The position numbers and the translations under genes are program-made. The notes below the pieces were generated by a model. The model had not been told where the DNA came from. It did no database searches and saw nothing but the letters and a program-made list of their open reading frames with translations. A stretch of DNA of 64,000 nucleotides from Promethearchaeota archaeon (GTDB taxonomy: Archaea > Asgardarchaeota > Lokiarchaeia > Sigyniarchaeales > Promethearchaeaceae). The DNA lies in the NCBI GenBank assembly GCA_016933055.1, contig JAFGBS010000027.1, forward strand, positions 62,001 to 126,000, given 5' to 3'. Within the stretch, counting starts at the first letter, position 1. Each line of letters begins with the position of its first letter. Positions 9,700 to 17,867 of this stretch are shown here, in pieces.

Positions 9700-10275
9700 C
9701 TTTCTTGATTTTTATTTACCCTTTCCCACACTGGTAGGTTAAAATCGGGAATTTGAATCTCTTTTACAATATCAACAACTTTTCGTAGAAATGTACATTA
9801 CATTCAATTTCGGTTTCCAAGTACACAGGGATATATCTTAGTAATTCATCAATCATGGATTTTACTAATGTAATTCCAACGACTTGCCTTTGGTAATTTG
9901 GATGAACTCCGATAACATAGAGTTAGAGATAAGGGTTTTCAATACGTGAATGTCTATCTCTTTCAAGAATTTCAAATACATGTGATATTTTTTGTCCAAT
10001 TTATCAACCCAAACGAATAGTGGGAATTATTGAACCACTTAAAATAATTCTCCACTAAGAAATATGGGTAAAAGGATTTCCTAACCACGCTGCAAAACGC
10101 TCTAAGTCAGATGAATGTGCATATGTTTTTCCATAATGTAAAGAATATTTAATTGGTACTCCAAATACCATAGAAACTTTTCAGATTCATCCTCTGATAC
10201 CTTAGACCAGATAATGTCATCCCAAAATGCTTCCCCTAATATATTAAATGCCCTTACAAAATCTTGGGGTGACAT
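9700..10275 (-). pseudogene. Decayed copy of the neighbouring GNAT acetyltransferase
   Basis: Translating the reverse strand piecewise recovers the whole protein encoded at 10432-11058. The pieces are an N-terminal LGEAFWDDIIW (matching LGEAFKVDPIW), VFGVPIKYSLHYGKTYA, ERFAAWLGNPFTHIS, then GVHPNYQRQ and PVYLETEIECNVHFYE (matching PVYLETETEKNVRFYE), and finally a piece ending NLPVW. They lie in different frames, and a TAG (10057-10055) replaces the Leu codon in the TLWRLL region. At least two frameshifts and one nonsense codon make it non-functional. It is a tandem duplicate that has decayed. Confidence 0.85.
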
Positions 10276-10431
10276 TTAATATAAATTTTCAAAATTTGGA
10301 AGAATGGTGGACTTTTTCATTTTTCATTTTTGGTATTTCTCCTTCTTTGAAAATCTGAGAAAAATTCCATTTTGTATTTTTTATATTATAGTGTACTCAA
10401 TACTGCTTTACTAAGCGTAAAAACGAATTTC

Positions 10432-11058
10432 TTACTTATTATGATACACCATAACATATACAGGCAAATTTACTAGAGGAACATGTATTTTTTTCGAGAT
10501 CTTAAATCCAAATCTTTCATAGAATCGAACATTTTTTTCAGTTTCAGTTTCTAAATAAACTGGAATATCAGAATCTAGCTGATCAAGCATTAATTTCAAT
10601 AATTTCGATCCTATTCCTTCTCCCTGTTTTTCTGGGTGAACACCTAATGCAAACAAGTATAGGAAAGGAATCTGTTTGAAATTTTTTCTGTGTTTATCAA
10701 CTCGATTATACACTTTGAATATATTACTGATGATCTTCCATTTCAACTGCATTACAGGTTTTATTGCGCCGCTATATAAGAGTCGCCACAAAGTTACATT
10801 AGTATAAGGTGAGGTTAACCAACATGCTATACCATCCATATTGGCAGTTAGAGCATAAGCTTTACCAAATTTTAATGTATATTTTAAAGATATGCCAAAA
10901 ACTGTCCGAAATTTGTTAAACTGATTGTGTAATATTCGTTTCCATATTGGATCTACTTTAAAAGCTTCTCCAAGCACTTTAGATGCCTTAGTGTAATCTT
11001 TCTCAGTCAATTTGTAAAGATCAGATAGATTTGGTATTTCAAACGTTCTATTTTTCAT
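10432..11058 (-). CDS. GNAT-family N-acetyltransferase
   Basis: This 208-residue acetyltransferase has the acetyl-CoA pyrophosphate-binding loop in the form GVHPEKQGEGIGSKLL (motif A, Q/RxxGxG/A) at about 140-155. The motif-B pattern PVYLETETEKNVRFYERFGF lies near the C-terminus. GNATs move an acetyl group from acetyl-CoA to an amine; the acceptor is unknown. The family resembles fungal and bacterial 'GCN5-related' proteins with a helical N-terminal half. A decayed duplicate of the same gene lies immediately downstream on the same strand. Confidence 0.85.
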   Translation of the reverse strand: MKNRTFEIPNLSDLYKLTEKDYTKASKVLGEAFKVDPIWKRILHNQFNKFRTVFGISLKYTLKFGKAYALTANMDGIACWLTSPYTNVTLWRLLYSGAIKPVMQLKWKIISNIFKVYNRVDKHRKNFKQIPFLYLFALGVHPEKQGEGIGSKLLKLMLDQLDSDIPVYLETETEKNVRFYERFGFKISKKIHVPLVNLPVYVMVYHNK

Positions 11059-11213
11059 TCTAGTAATACAAATTCAAATAGCATTAAAACCAAAGGAAAT
11101 CGAAAAAATCAAACTCATAGGATCAGGAAGGAATTGCTAATGCTACCATTTATAACTTCTTCAAAGAATCTTTACATTGAATTGATACAAGAAAATTGGG
11201 TGGCAGAATAATT

Positions 11214-12683
11214 ATGGTTATAAAATCTGGTCTTGAATATCGACAAAGTCTCAAACAGAGAAAACGAATGAATATTTATTTCATGGGGGAGAAAATCAAC
11301 GACCCTCTATCTCATCCGATTATGAAAGCGGCAGTAAACTCAATAGCATTAACTTATGATTTAGCGTGTGATCCTGAATATAAACATGTGATGACAACTA
11401 AATCGGCAATAACTGGTGAAAAAATCAATAGATTTTGTCATATCCATCAAAGTACAGAGGATTTGATCAAAAAAGTAGAAATGCTAAGAATTTTAGGTCA
11501 AAAAACGGGCACTTGCTTCCAAAGATGTGTTGGCATGGATGCTATGAATGCAGTTTATATAACCACCTTTGAAATCGATGAAAAATATGGCACAGATTAT
11601 CATAAAAGATTCCAAAAATACGTCATACAAGCAGAAGAAAATGACTGGACCATCGATGGCTGTATGACAGATCCAAAAGGAGATAGAAGCAAGAGACCAT
11701 CAGAACAAAAAGATCTGGATCTCTACGTCCATGTAGTAAAACGAATTGATGATGGGGTAGTAATTCGGGGAGCTAAAGCTCATCAAACAGGAGCAATTAA
11801 TAGTCATGAGCATTTAATAATGCCAACCTTAACAATGAGGAAAGAAGACAAAGATTATACAATTTGTTGTGCGGTTCCTGCAGATGATCCAAAAATTATT
11901 TATATCTATGGAAGACAAGCGAGCGATCTACGACGATTAGATGACAGTGAATCTGGAGATATTGATTGTGGGAACCCCGAATTTGGAGGTCAAGAAGCAC
12001 TTGTGATATTTGATGATGTGTTTGTTCCCAGAGAACGTATTTTTATGAATGGAGAAACAGATTTCTGTGGACGGTTAGTGGAAACCTTCGCGGCATATCA
12101 CCGTCAATCGTATGGTGGATGTAAGGTTGGTGTTGGAGATATATTAATTGGTGCTGCAGCAACAATCTCAGAATACAACGGAACCAAAAATGCCTCTCAT
12201 ATCCGAGATAAAATTACCGAAATGGTGCATCTCAATGAAACACTATATTCTTGTGGGATTGCATGTTCATCATGTGGACAGAAAACCTCATCGGGGAACT
12301 ATCTAGTAGATATTCTGCTTGCAAATGTATGCAAGCAGAATGTTACTAGATTTCCATTTGATATAGCTCGGTTACTCCACGACATAGCGGGTGGTATTTT
12401 TGTTACGATGCCGAGTGCAAAAGATTTATCGAATCCCGAAACAGCGAAATGGGTAAAAAAATATCTCTCTGGAGTAGAAGGGATTGAAACTAAAGACCGA
12501 ATGAAAATGATGCGATTGATTGAAAACCTAGTTTTAGGTAGAGCTGCAGTGGGGTACTTAACAGAATCAATGCATGGCGCTGGATCCCCCCAAGCTCAAA
12601 AAATCATGATCCAACGACTGGTAGATATTGAGCTAAAAAAACGATATGCTAAAACCCTGGCTCATATAAAGGATGAATCTTAA
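11214..12683 (+). CDS. abfD: 4-hydroxybutyryl-CoA dehydratase / 4-HPA 3-hydroxylase family
   Basis: This flavoprotein of the HpaB/AbfD family is 489 residues from ATG 11214; the frame is also open from TTG 11196, and GGGTGG lies ten bases before the ATG. It has the four [4Fe-4S] ligands known for 4-hydroxybutyryl-CoA dehydratase. They are two Cys spaced CFQRC (C101, C105) and a His and Cys spaced seven apart in YHRQSYGGCK (H296, C303). AbfD dehydrates 4-hydroxybutyryl-CoA to crotonyl-CoA with a flavin radical mechanism and can isomerise vinylacetyl-CoA. The ligands argue against a simple aromatic hydroxylase. Its pathway partners are not adjacent. Confidence 0.85.
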   Translation: MVIKSGLEYRQSLKQRKRMNIYFMGEKINDPLSHPIMKAAVNSIALTYDLACDPEYKHVMTTKSAITGEKINRFCHIHQSTEDLIKKVEMLRILGQKTGTCFQRCVGMDAMNAVYITTFEIDEKYGTDYHKRFQKYVIQAEENDWTIDGCMTDPKGDRSKRPSEQKDLDLYVHVVKRIDDGVVIRGAKAHQTGAINSHEHLIMPTLTMRKEDKDYTICCAVPADDPKIIYIYGRQASDLRRLDDSESGDIDCGNPEFGGQEALVIFDDVFVPRERIFMNGETDFCGRLVETFAAYHRQSYGGCKVGVGDILIGAAATISEYNGTKNASHIRDKITEMVHLNETLYSCGIACSSCGQKTSSGNYLVDILLANVCKQNVTRFPFDIARLLHDIAGGIFVTMPSAKDLSNPETAKWVKKYLSGVEGIETKDRMKMMRLIENLVLGRAAVGYLTESMHGAGSPQAQKIMIQRLVDIELKKRYAKTLAHIKDES

Positions 12684-12694
12684 TAACAGATTTC

Positions 12695-13123
12695 TTATTT
12701 TTTTTTTGAACACGTCTCACAAATTTTGTAAACGTCTAGGTTTTGTCCTAGGATATCATTATCTAATTCTGATTTCAAATTCAAGAAGAATTCTTCTACT
12801 ACTTCAGATTCATAATCGGATATACTGTTACATTTTGGGCATATAATATTAACATGGATGTTTTGGTTCGGATCATATCTTGAAGGAGTAGTATTAAGAT
12901 TTAATTCCGAAATTAATCCCATTTCCTTTAATAAAGCTATTGTTTTATAGACTGTGGCTCGACTTATCGTTTTATATTTTTTTTTTATATTTGAATAAAT
13001 TTTTTCTGCACTTGGATGATCTGTACTTTTTAAAACATAATTGCAAATTCCTAATCTCTGAGGTGTAACTTTAAATCCGCGAGAGTGGAAGAGTTTTATT
13101 AATTTTTCATCATTTATATCCAA
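12695..13123 (-). CDS. perR: Fur-family repressor, PerR-like
   Basis: The 142 residues contain an N-terminal winged helix (VTPQRLGICNYV, then SRATVYKTIALL) and a dimerisation domain. The structural zinc site has two CxxC pairs (C95/C98 and C135/C138). Candidate regulatory metal ligands are H36, D84, H90 and D103. An Asp at the D84 position is the feature that makes PerR, rather than Fur, sensitive to peroxide through iron. It is divergent from catalase with a palindromic operator between, so control of catalase and itself is likely. The C-terminal poly-Lys codons form a T10 run that may also end transcription of the convergent gene at 12683. Confidence 0.85.
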   Translation of the reverse strand: MDINDEKLIKLFHSRGFKVTPQRLGICNYVLKSTDHPSAEKIYSNIKKKYKTISRATVYKTIALLKEMGLISELNLNTTPSRYDPNQNIHVNIICPKCNSISDYESEVVEEFFLNLKSELDNDILGQNLDVYKICETCSKKK

Positions 13124-13194
13124 GTTTTTCTAACCTTCTTCTTTAATATTCCCAATATTCGTTTTTATTTAAATTTCGTAGTATTATAGGAATG

Positions 13195-13226
13195 TTTATA
13201 TGAATGATTATCAATTAATAATCATT
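13195..13226 (+). promoter_or_regulatory. Catalase TATA box and PerR/Fur-type operator
   Basis: A TTTATAT element at 13195-13201 is followed at once by a perfect inverted repeat. Arm AATGATTAT (13203-13211), a six-base spacer and arm ATAATCATT (13218-13226) form a Fur/Per-box-like site. It ends 34 bases before the catalase ATG, so it should overlap the transcription start, and it lies between the divergent regulator and catalase. A GAGGA ribosome site comes just before the ATG. Confidence 0.8.
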
Positions 13227-13260
13227 ACTCTTTGATAACAAATCGCAAGAGGAATATGCA

Positions 13261-14715
13261 ATGAAAAGTGAAAATAAAAGAAAGAAAGAAAAGACTTTAA
13301 CTACCCATGCAGGTCGACCGATTGCGGATAATCAGAATTCATTAACTGCTGGTCCACGAGGTCCACTATTAGCTCAAGACTTCCAACTTTTTGAAAAACT
13401 AGCTCATTTTAATAGAGAACGAATCCCAGAACGCATTGTGCATGCAAAAGGTGCTGGTGGATTTGGGACATTCACTGTTACTAATGATATCACGAAATAT
13501 ACTAAAGCTAAAGTCTTTTCAGAAATAGGTAAAAAAACTAGCATCGTTGCAAGATTTTCTACGGTAGCGGGAGAAAAAGGATCTGCCGATACAGTTAGAG
13601 ATGTTCGCGGATTTGCAGTGAAATTTTATACTGAAGACGGAAATTGGGATATGGTAGGAAATAATACACCTGTATTTTTTGTTCGAGATCCCTTTAAATT
13701 TATGGATTTCATCCATTCACAAAAACGGGAACCAGATACAAATTTACGGTCTGATACAATGCAATGGGACTTTTGGTCTCTTAGTCCTGAAACATTACAT
13801 CAAGTAACCATTCTCTTTTCCGATCGGGGTATTCCATATGGATTTACCCATATGAATGGATATAGCAGTCATACCTACAGTTTTATAAACGATAAGGATG
13901 AACGCTTTTGGGTGAAATTTCATTTCAAAACTATGCAGGGAATAAAAAATTTCAAGCAAGCGGAAGCAGATGAAATTGCTGGGACAAATCCTGACTGGGC
14001 AACTCAAGATTTATTTAATCGAATTGAAGAAGCAGAATTTCCAAAATGGAAAGTTCACGTGCAAATAATGCCGGAAATGGAGGCTGAAGAATATGAATGG
14101 AATCCTTTTGACTTAACCAAAGTTTGGCCCCATAAAGACTACCCATTAATCGAAGTAGGGATTATGGAATTGAATAAGAATCCATCCAATTATTTTGCAG
14201 ATATTGAGCAAGCAGCTTTTGCACCTGCGAACGTGGTTCCTGGAATAAGTTTCTCTCCAGATAAAATGCTTCAAGCTCGGATTTTTGCTTATACTGATGC
14301 CCATCGATATCGTTTAGGTGTAAATTATGAGATCTTACCCGTGAATCGACCAAAAGTAGAAGTACACAGTTATAATCGAGACGGTTTCATGCGACATGAT
14401 GGCAATTACGGAAATACAGTTAATTATGAACCAAACAGTTTCGGAGGACCAAAGGAAAATCCCGAATTTAAAGAACCTCCATTAAAGATTTCTGGTGATG
14501 CAGATAGATATGGACAACCAATTGTGGATGCAGACTTCATTCAACCGGGAAATTTATATCGGTTGATGCCTTCAGAGGAGCAAAAAAGATTAATAGAAAA
14601 CATTGTTAGGAGCTTAAAGAAAGCACCAATCGAAATTCAGAAGCGTATGATTACTCTTTTCAGCAAAGCAGACATAAATTACGGACAAGGTGTAGCTAAA
14701 GGATTAGGATTGTAA
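13261..14715 (+). CDS. katA: Haem catalase
   Basis: This is a monofunctional small-subunit haem catalase of 484 residues. The catalytic His is H61 (ERIVHAKG) and the distal Asn is N134 ([10 protein letters not shown]). The proximal haem Tyr is Y344 in the RxFxYxDxxxxRxGxN signature at 340-355. It converts hydrogen peroxide to water and oxygen in the cytosol. It has no N-terminal extension. Divergence from a PerR-like gene with a shared palindrome implies induction by peroxide. Catalase in an apparently anaerobic lineage fits brief oxygen exposure, and transfer from bacteria is possible but not tested here. Confidence 0.95.
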   Translation: MKSENKRKKEKTLTTHAGRPIADNQNSLTAGPRGPLLAQDFQLFEKLAHFNRERIPERIVHAKGAGGFGTFTVTNDITKYTKAKVFSEIGKKTSIVARFSTVAGEKGSADTVRDVRGFAVKFYTEDGNWDMVGNNTPVFFVRDPFKFMDFIHSQKREPDTNLRSDTMQWDFWSLSPETLHQVTILFSDRGIPYGFTHMNGYSSHTYSFINDKDERFWVKFHFKTMQGIKNFKQAEADEIAGTNPDWATQDLFNRIEEAEFPKWKVHVQIMPEMEAEEYEWNPFDLTKVWPHKDYPLIEVGIMELNKNPSNYFADIEQAAFAPANVVPGISFSPDKMLQARIFAYTDAHRYRLGVNYEILPVNRPKVEVHSYNRDGFMRHDGNYGNTVNYEPNSFGGPKENPEFKEPPLKISGDADRYGQPIVDADFIQPGNLYRLMPSEEQKRLIENIVRSLKKAPIEIQKRMITLFSKADINYGQGVAKGLGL

Positions 14716-15001
14716 ATCATTTTTAAAATATTTTTAATTTTTTCCATTTTTATTTTCTTTTTCACATCTCTACTCAGTTCTACACTATTTCAAAACAGTC
14801 TTAAAGAAAATTATGCAATTAGTAAAATGAAAGTGGAATCTCATATTAGTGATTAATAGTTCTATATACATTCTCGTGGAATTATAAATGAAAATAATAA
14901 TCAATTTAAAGTATTAGGTTGTTAAACTGGTTGTGTCCTCTGGTATCGAAAGAATTATTAACTAAAAAAATCGGTACGAATAGCGGAATTTAATTTTAAG
15001 T
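14716..15001. other. Non-coding gap after catalase
   Basis: The first 50 bases after the catalase stop are very T-rich on the plus strand and probably terminate its transcript. I see no open frame, tRNA or strong hairpin in the rest up to the dispersed repeat at 15002. Confidence 0.5.
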
Positions 15002-15314
15002 AGTAAAATTCTATTCCGTGATACCCAAAAATTTCACATTCGGTGAATAGGGGGTATATAGTAAGAAGTTCTGTCAATTTGGTGTAAAGTTAGATTCATG
15101 AATAAACCTCATGCTTCTACTATGTATTCGACATTTGGGGTAGTTACTCGTGCTATCTTCCCGCACCAAGGACCGACCTATTCTACATCTATACGGGCAT
15201 TAAATGGGCTTAAACTCGTAAATTGATTCTATTTTACGAATTTGACGTTTTTTTATGATAGTATCATGTTAAAGGACTTCAATCTTTAATGGATAGACCC
15301 GTATAGATGTTGAT
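15002..15314 (+). repeat. Dispersed ~315 bp non-coding repeat, copy A
   Basis: This segment aligns along its whole length with 38021-38339 in the same orientation. Shared blocks include GTATATAGTAAGAAGT, GACCGACCTATTCTACATCT and ATGTTAAAGGACTTCAAT. Neither strand has a convincing open frame. In this copy ACATCTATACGGG (15185-15197) pairs perfectly with CCCGTATAGATGT (15298-15310), which would close a stem over a 100-base loop. The conserved TATATA (15055-15060) could be a promoter for an RNA. Both copies sit between convergent genes. It may be a structured RNA gene or a non-autonomous mobile element; no terminal inverted repeats are evident. Confidence 0.75.
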
Positions 15315-15348
15315 TAGAAGAAAAAAAAAATAAATCAGTTTTTCGTTT

Positions 15349-16035
15349 TTAATTTGGTTTTTTTAGTTTGGACAGGGCAAATACAAGAATTCCAACAGCT
15401 ACAAGCAATAATCCTAATCCAATTTGGATTGCTTCTATCATCCCGTAGCTCATATAAAGGTCTGCAGCAGCCATTATATGACTTGGTCCTACAATTAAGG
15501 ATTGGATCGCAATTACAACTCCTGGGAAGAATAGTACTGCTGCTGTAATGTTTGCTCTTTTTTTCACACGTCTGACATTTGCAATATTCGATGATTTAAA
15601 TGTTGGGTAGAATATTGCTAACATTATAACTACAATTCCCCAAAGAATCGTTCTCATGTAACTTGGAGTACTTCCTCCATTAATGTAAAGAAGGAACCAT
15701 GGAACAAATCCTGAAATGACACCCAGAAAGGATGTAAACAGTGATAATCCCCAAAATGCTTTCCATCGAGCGAATAGTGCAACAATACATAGGATTCCTA
15801 AGATACTTGCGACCCATGTAGCAATATTTGCAATTATGTAGTAAAGATTGTACTGAGTTATCACTTGATATAGTTTGTAGGAGGATAATTCAAGTATTTC
15901 TCCCTCTTCCACAATAAGAATTCGTTCAGGGTGATAAGCAGGACACATTGCCCCGTACGCTGACATCAATCCAATTAATACCGCTAATATTAAAACAATA
16001 GCGAGTGTTACTTTTTTTCCAACTCCATTTGCCAT
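15349..16035 (-). CDS. Six-helix membrane protein, unknown function
   Basis: The 228 residues begin with a hydrophobic helix (about 10-30) followed by an extramembrane loop with a GAMCPAYHPERIL segment. About five more helices follow, ending in a basic KLKKPN tail. No family is recognised. It lies downstream of another polytopic protein (16109-16915) on the same strand with a 73-base gap, so they may be cotranscribed. Both are divergent from the large redox operon that begins at 17214. Confidence 0.65.
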   Translation of the reverse strand: MANGVGKKVTLAIVLILAVLIGLMSAYGAMCPAYHPERILIVEEGEILELSSYKLYQVITQYNLYYIIANIATWVASILGILCIVALFARWKAFWGLSLFTSFLGVISGFVPWFLLYINGGSTPSYMRTILWGIVVIMLAIFYPTFKSSNIANVRRVKKRANITAAVLFFPGVVIAIQSLIVGPSHIMAAADLYMSYGMIEAIQIGLGLLLVAVGILVFALSKLKKPN

Positions 16036-16108
16036 ATTTATCGACTTCCGTTTTTTTGTTTAGTTTTTTATGAAAATATGTAATTTTATACCACTTAATC
16101 AAGTGGCA

Positions 16109-16915
16109 TTACTCTCGTGGTAAATTCTCAGGTTTTACGATTTTATCCCATAAGTATGGAATAACGACTATAAGTAAAATGATTAGAGACATCGCAGGGG
16201 CTGCCAAATACATGCTAAATTCACCTTTTTCTATCGTAGTTATTATTCCCATAGGAATACCGACACCCATCTCTAATATAGTTGCACACATAGCCAGAAT
16301 GCGAACCCATTTTTTTGGTGATAGCATAACCCCGATAGTAATTAAAGCAAAGCATATTCCAGCACTCCAATGTAAGGGATTTGCAATTATGTAGAACAAT
16401 TCTCCCTTCATCCAAAATATGTTTAAACTCGCTGTTCCGTTAATAACTGACATTACAAGCGCCATCCCGGTCATTAAACCCAATATGATCCTTCCAAAGT
16501 TCTTCTTTCCTACCAAAAAGTTTAGTAGTAAGTAAATTAATGCATTCGGTAGGAAGATTAAGGCATAATAGGGTGTCATACCGGTATCCATCGCCGGAAT
16601 AATCGGCCAGAATGAGAACTGTAGCGCAAATACATTTGCAATCATCGAAATCTTGTATGCATAACTTCTTTCTGTGACGAATCCATATAAACCAAATATA
16701 TACAGGAATCCCCCTACAAAACCCAAACTAGCCCATATCGGAAGCAAATACTTTATAATTTTCCAGTTTGTACGAAGTGGATATTGAGCAAGCTGAGCGG
16801 CAATCATAGCATCATACTGGGTGAAAAAAATGACTGCATTAAGACCAATCCCCAAAAATGCACCAATTATGGCAAGCGTAAATCCAAACCATCTATTTTT
16901 ATAATTTTGTTCCAT
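16109..16915 (-). CDS. Polytopic membrane protein, paralogue of 26387-27214
   Basis: The 268 residues hold seven or eight helices. The middle aligns well with the protein at 26387-27214: GFVGGFLYIFGLYGF against GFIGGLLFIIAAIGF, then shared SFWP.IP.M..G, a FLPN motif and an IILGL..GMA segment. The family is not one I can name. This gene is divergent from the redox operon, with about 300 bases between start codons, while its paralogue is convergent with the operon end. That arrangement suggests a linked role, perhaps in the membrane complex, but this is only inferred from position. Confidence 0.7.
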   Translation of the reverse strand: MEQNYKNRWFGFTLAIIGAFLGIGLNAVIFFTQYDAMIAAQLAQYPLRTNWKIIKYLLPIWASLGFVGGFLYIFGLYGFVTERSYAYKISMIANVFALQFSFWPIIPAMDTGMTPYYALIFLPNALIYLLLNFLVGKKNFGRIILGLMTGMALVMSVINGTASLNIFWMKGELFYIIANPLHWSAGICFALITIGVMLSPKKWVRILAMCATILEMGVGIPMGIITTIEKGEFSMYLAAPAMSLIILLIVVIPYLWDKIVKPENLPRE

Positions 16916-16997
16916 GTTCTGTTCACATCTATTATTTCACTTAGAACCATAAATCGTTCATAAGTCAAACTAAGTGGCTTATAAATGATCCGTTAAG

Positions 16998-17020
16998 ATT
17001 TATCATAAATTTTGATAAAT
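16998..17020. promoter_or_regulatory. Inverted repeat in divergent promoter region
   Basis: ATTTATCA (16998-17005), a seven-base spacer and TGATAAAT (17013-17020) form a perfect inverted repeat between the divergent genes at 16915 and 17214. It lies beside CTTATAAAT (16978-16986), a likely reverse-strand TATA box. It could be an operator; the HTH protein inside the operon is one candidate ligand. Confidence 0.45.
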
Positions 17021-17146
17021 ACTTTACATATAAAGCCATATTTAAGTCTATCATCTTCTATCGGTTGAGAAAAACTGAGAAAAGACGGAATATTGCTAAA
17101 TTTACTTTACAAGTGCGATATTTTCAAAAAAATAATGAAAATTACC

Positions 17147-17155
17147 TTTATATAT
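17147..17155 (+). promoter_or_regulatory. TATA box of the redox operon
   Basis: TTTATATAT stands about 60 bases before the start codon of the first operon gene. With archaeal spacing, transcription would start near 17180 and leave a short leader. It is the only strong TATA match close to the gene. Confidence 0.55.
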
Positions 17156-17213
17156 GCATCTGATAAACCAGTTATTAATATTAATCAAAAATTGTTAGAT
17201 TAAGGCAAAAATT

Positions 17214-17867
17214 ATGCGAAACAAAAACGTGAAATATTTGTGGTTGATGGCCTTTGGATTGATGTTGATTTTTAATCTTTCTACTCAAATGGGATCAACA
17301 CATAGTCCAAAATTCATTGACTTGAAATATTACTTTAATGATGGTGTATTAAGTGTGTATTATACTCACGGAGTTAGCAATACTAGTTACCATTACGTTG
17401 ATCTGGTTGAATTTAAATTTTTTAACTTAACGGATGAATGGATGAATACGGGAAATGATGGAGAACCATGGACAGAAGAGGATAAAATCGAACAACCTGA
17501 TGTAACGGATGAAGACATAATTCTTATAGCTAATTTCAATGTAACTTACGACAAACAAGAAGACGATAGTCTGGATACTCAAGATACGCAGATTTTTCAT
17601 CATAACTACACGATTGCAGATTATAATGCGAGTTTAGAAATCCAATACTGGACTTATATTCGTGTTACAGCTCATTGTAATCTTGGTGGAAGTTTCACTA
17701 ATGATATCATAGCAGGTCACCTTTGGTGGGATGAACCACATTCTTTCTTGGAGGCATTAGTGCCCACTGCAATTTGCACTCTAGTTGTTCTCGCCCCCAT
17801 CATTATTTGGGCAATTATTGGCAAACAAAAAGAAAAACGAAAGAACAATCAGGAGGTTCAAGAATGA
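17214..17867 (+). CDS. Exported, membrane-anchored superoxide-reductase-like protein
   Basis: The 217 residues have an N-terminal hydrophobic signal (7-22), a polar outer domain and a C-terminal anchor (179-202) ending in a basic cytosolic tail. The outer domain resembles superoxide reductase/desulfoferrodoxin: H30 in THSPKFID, H52 and H60 in a THGVSNTSYHYVDLVEF segment (compare HPMTEEHYIEWIEL) and C155 in AHCNLGG (compare CNLHG). The last iron-ligand His is replaced by G158, though H154 adjoins the Cys. I infer a mononuclear iron site or a degenerate one facing outward. It is the first gene of the operon, and the next gene overlaps its stop. Confidence 0.55.
   Translation: MRNKNVKYLWLMAFGLMLIFNLSTQMGSTHSPKFIDLKYYFNDGVLSVYYTHGVSNTSYHYVDLVEFKFFNLTDEWMNTGNDGEPWTEEDKIEQPDVTDEDIILIANFNVTYDKQEDDSLDTQDTQIFHHNYTIADYNASLEIQYWTYIRVTAHCNLGGSFTNDIIAGHLWWDEPHSFLEALVPTAICTLVVLAPIIIWAIIGKQKEKRKNNQEVQE

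Noticed and set aside
15002..15314. Repeat as decayed transposase gene
   Set aside because: Translating sample stretches of both copies gave peptides that do not resemble each other, so coding similarity is not supported; no terminal inverted repeats are visible.
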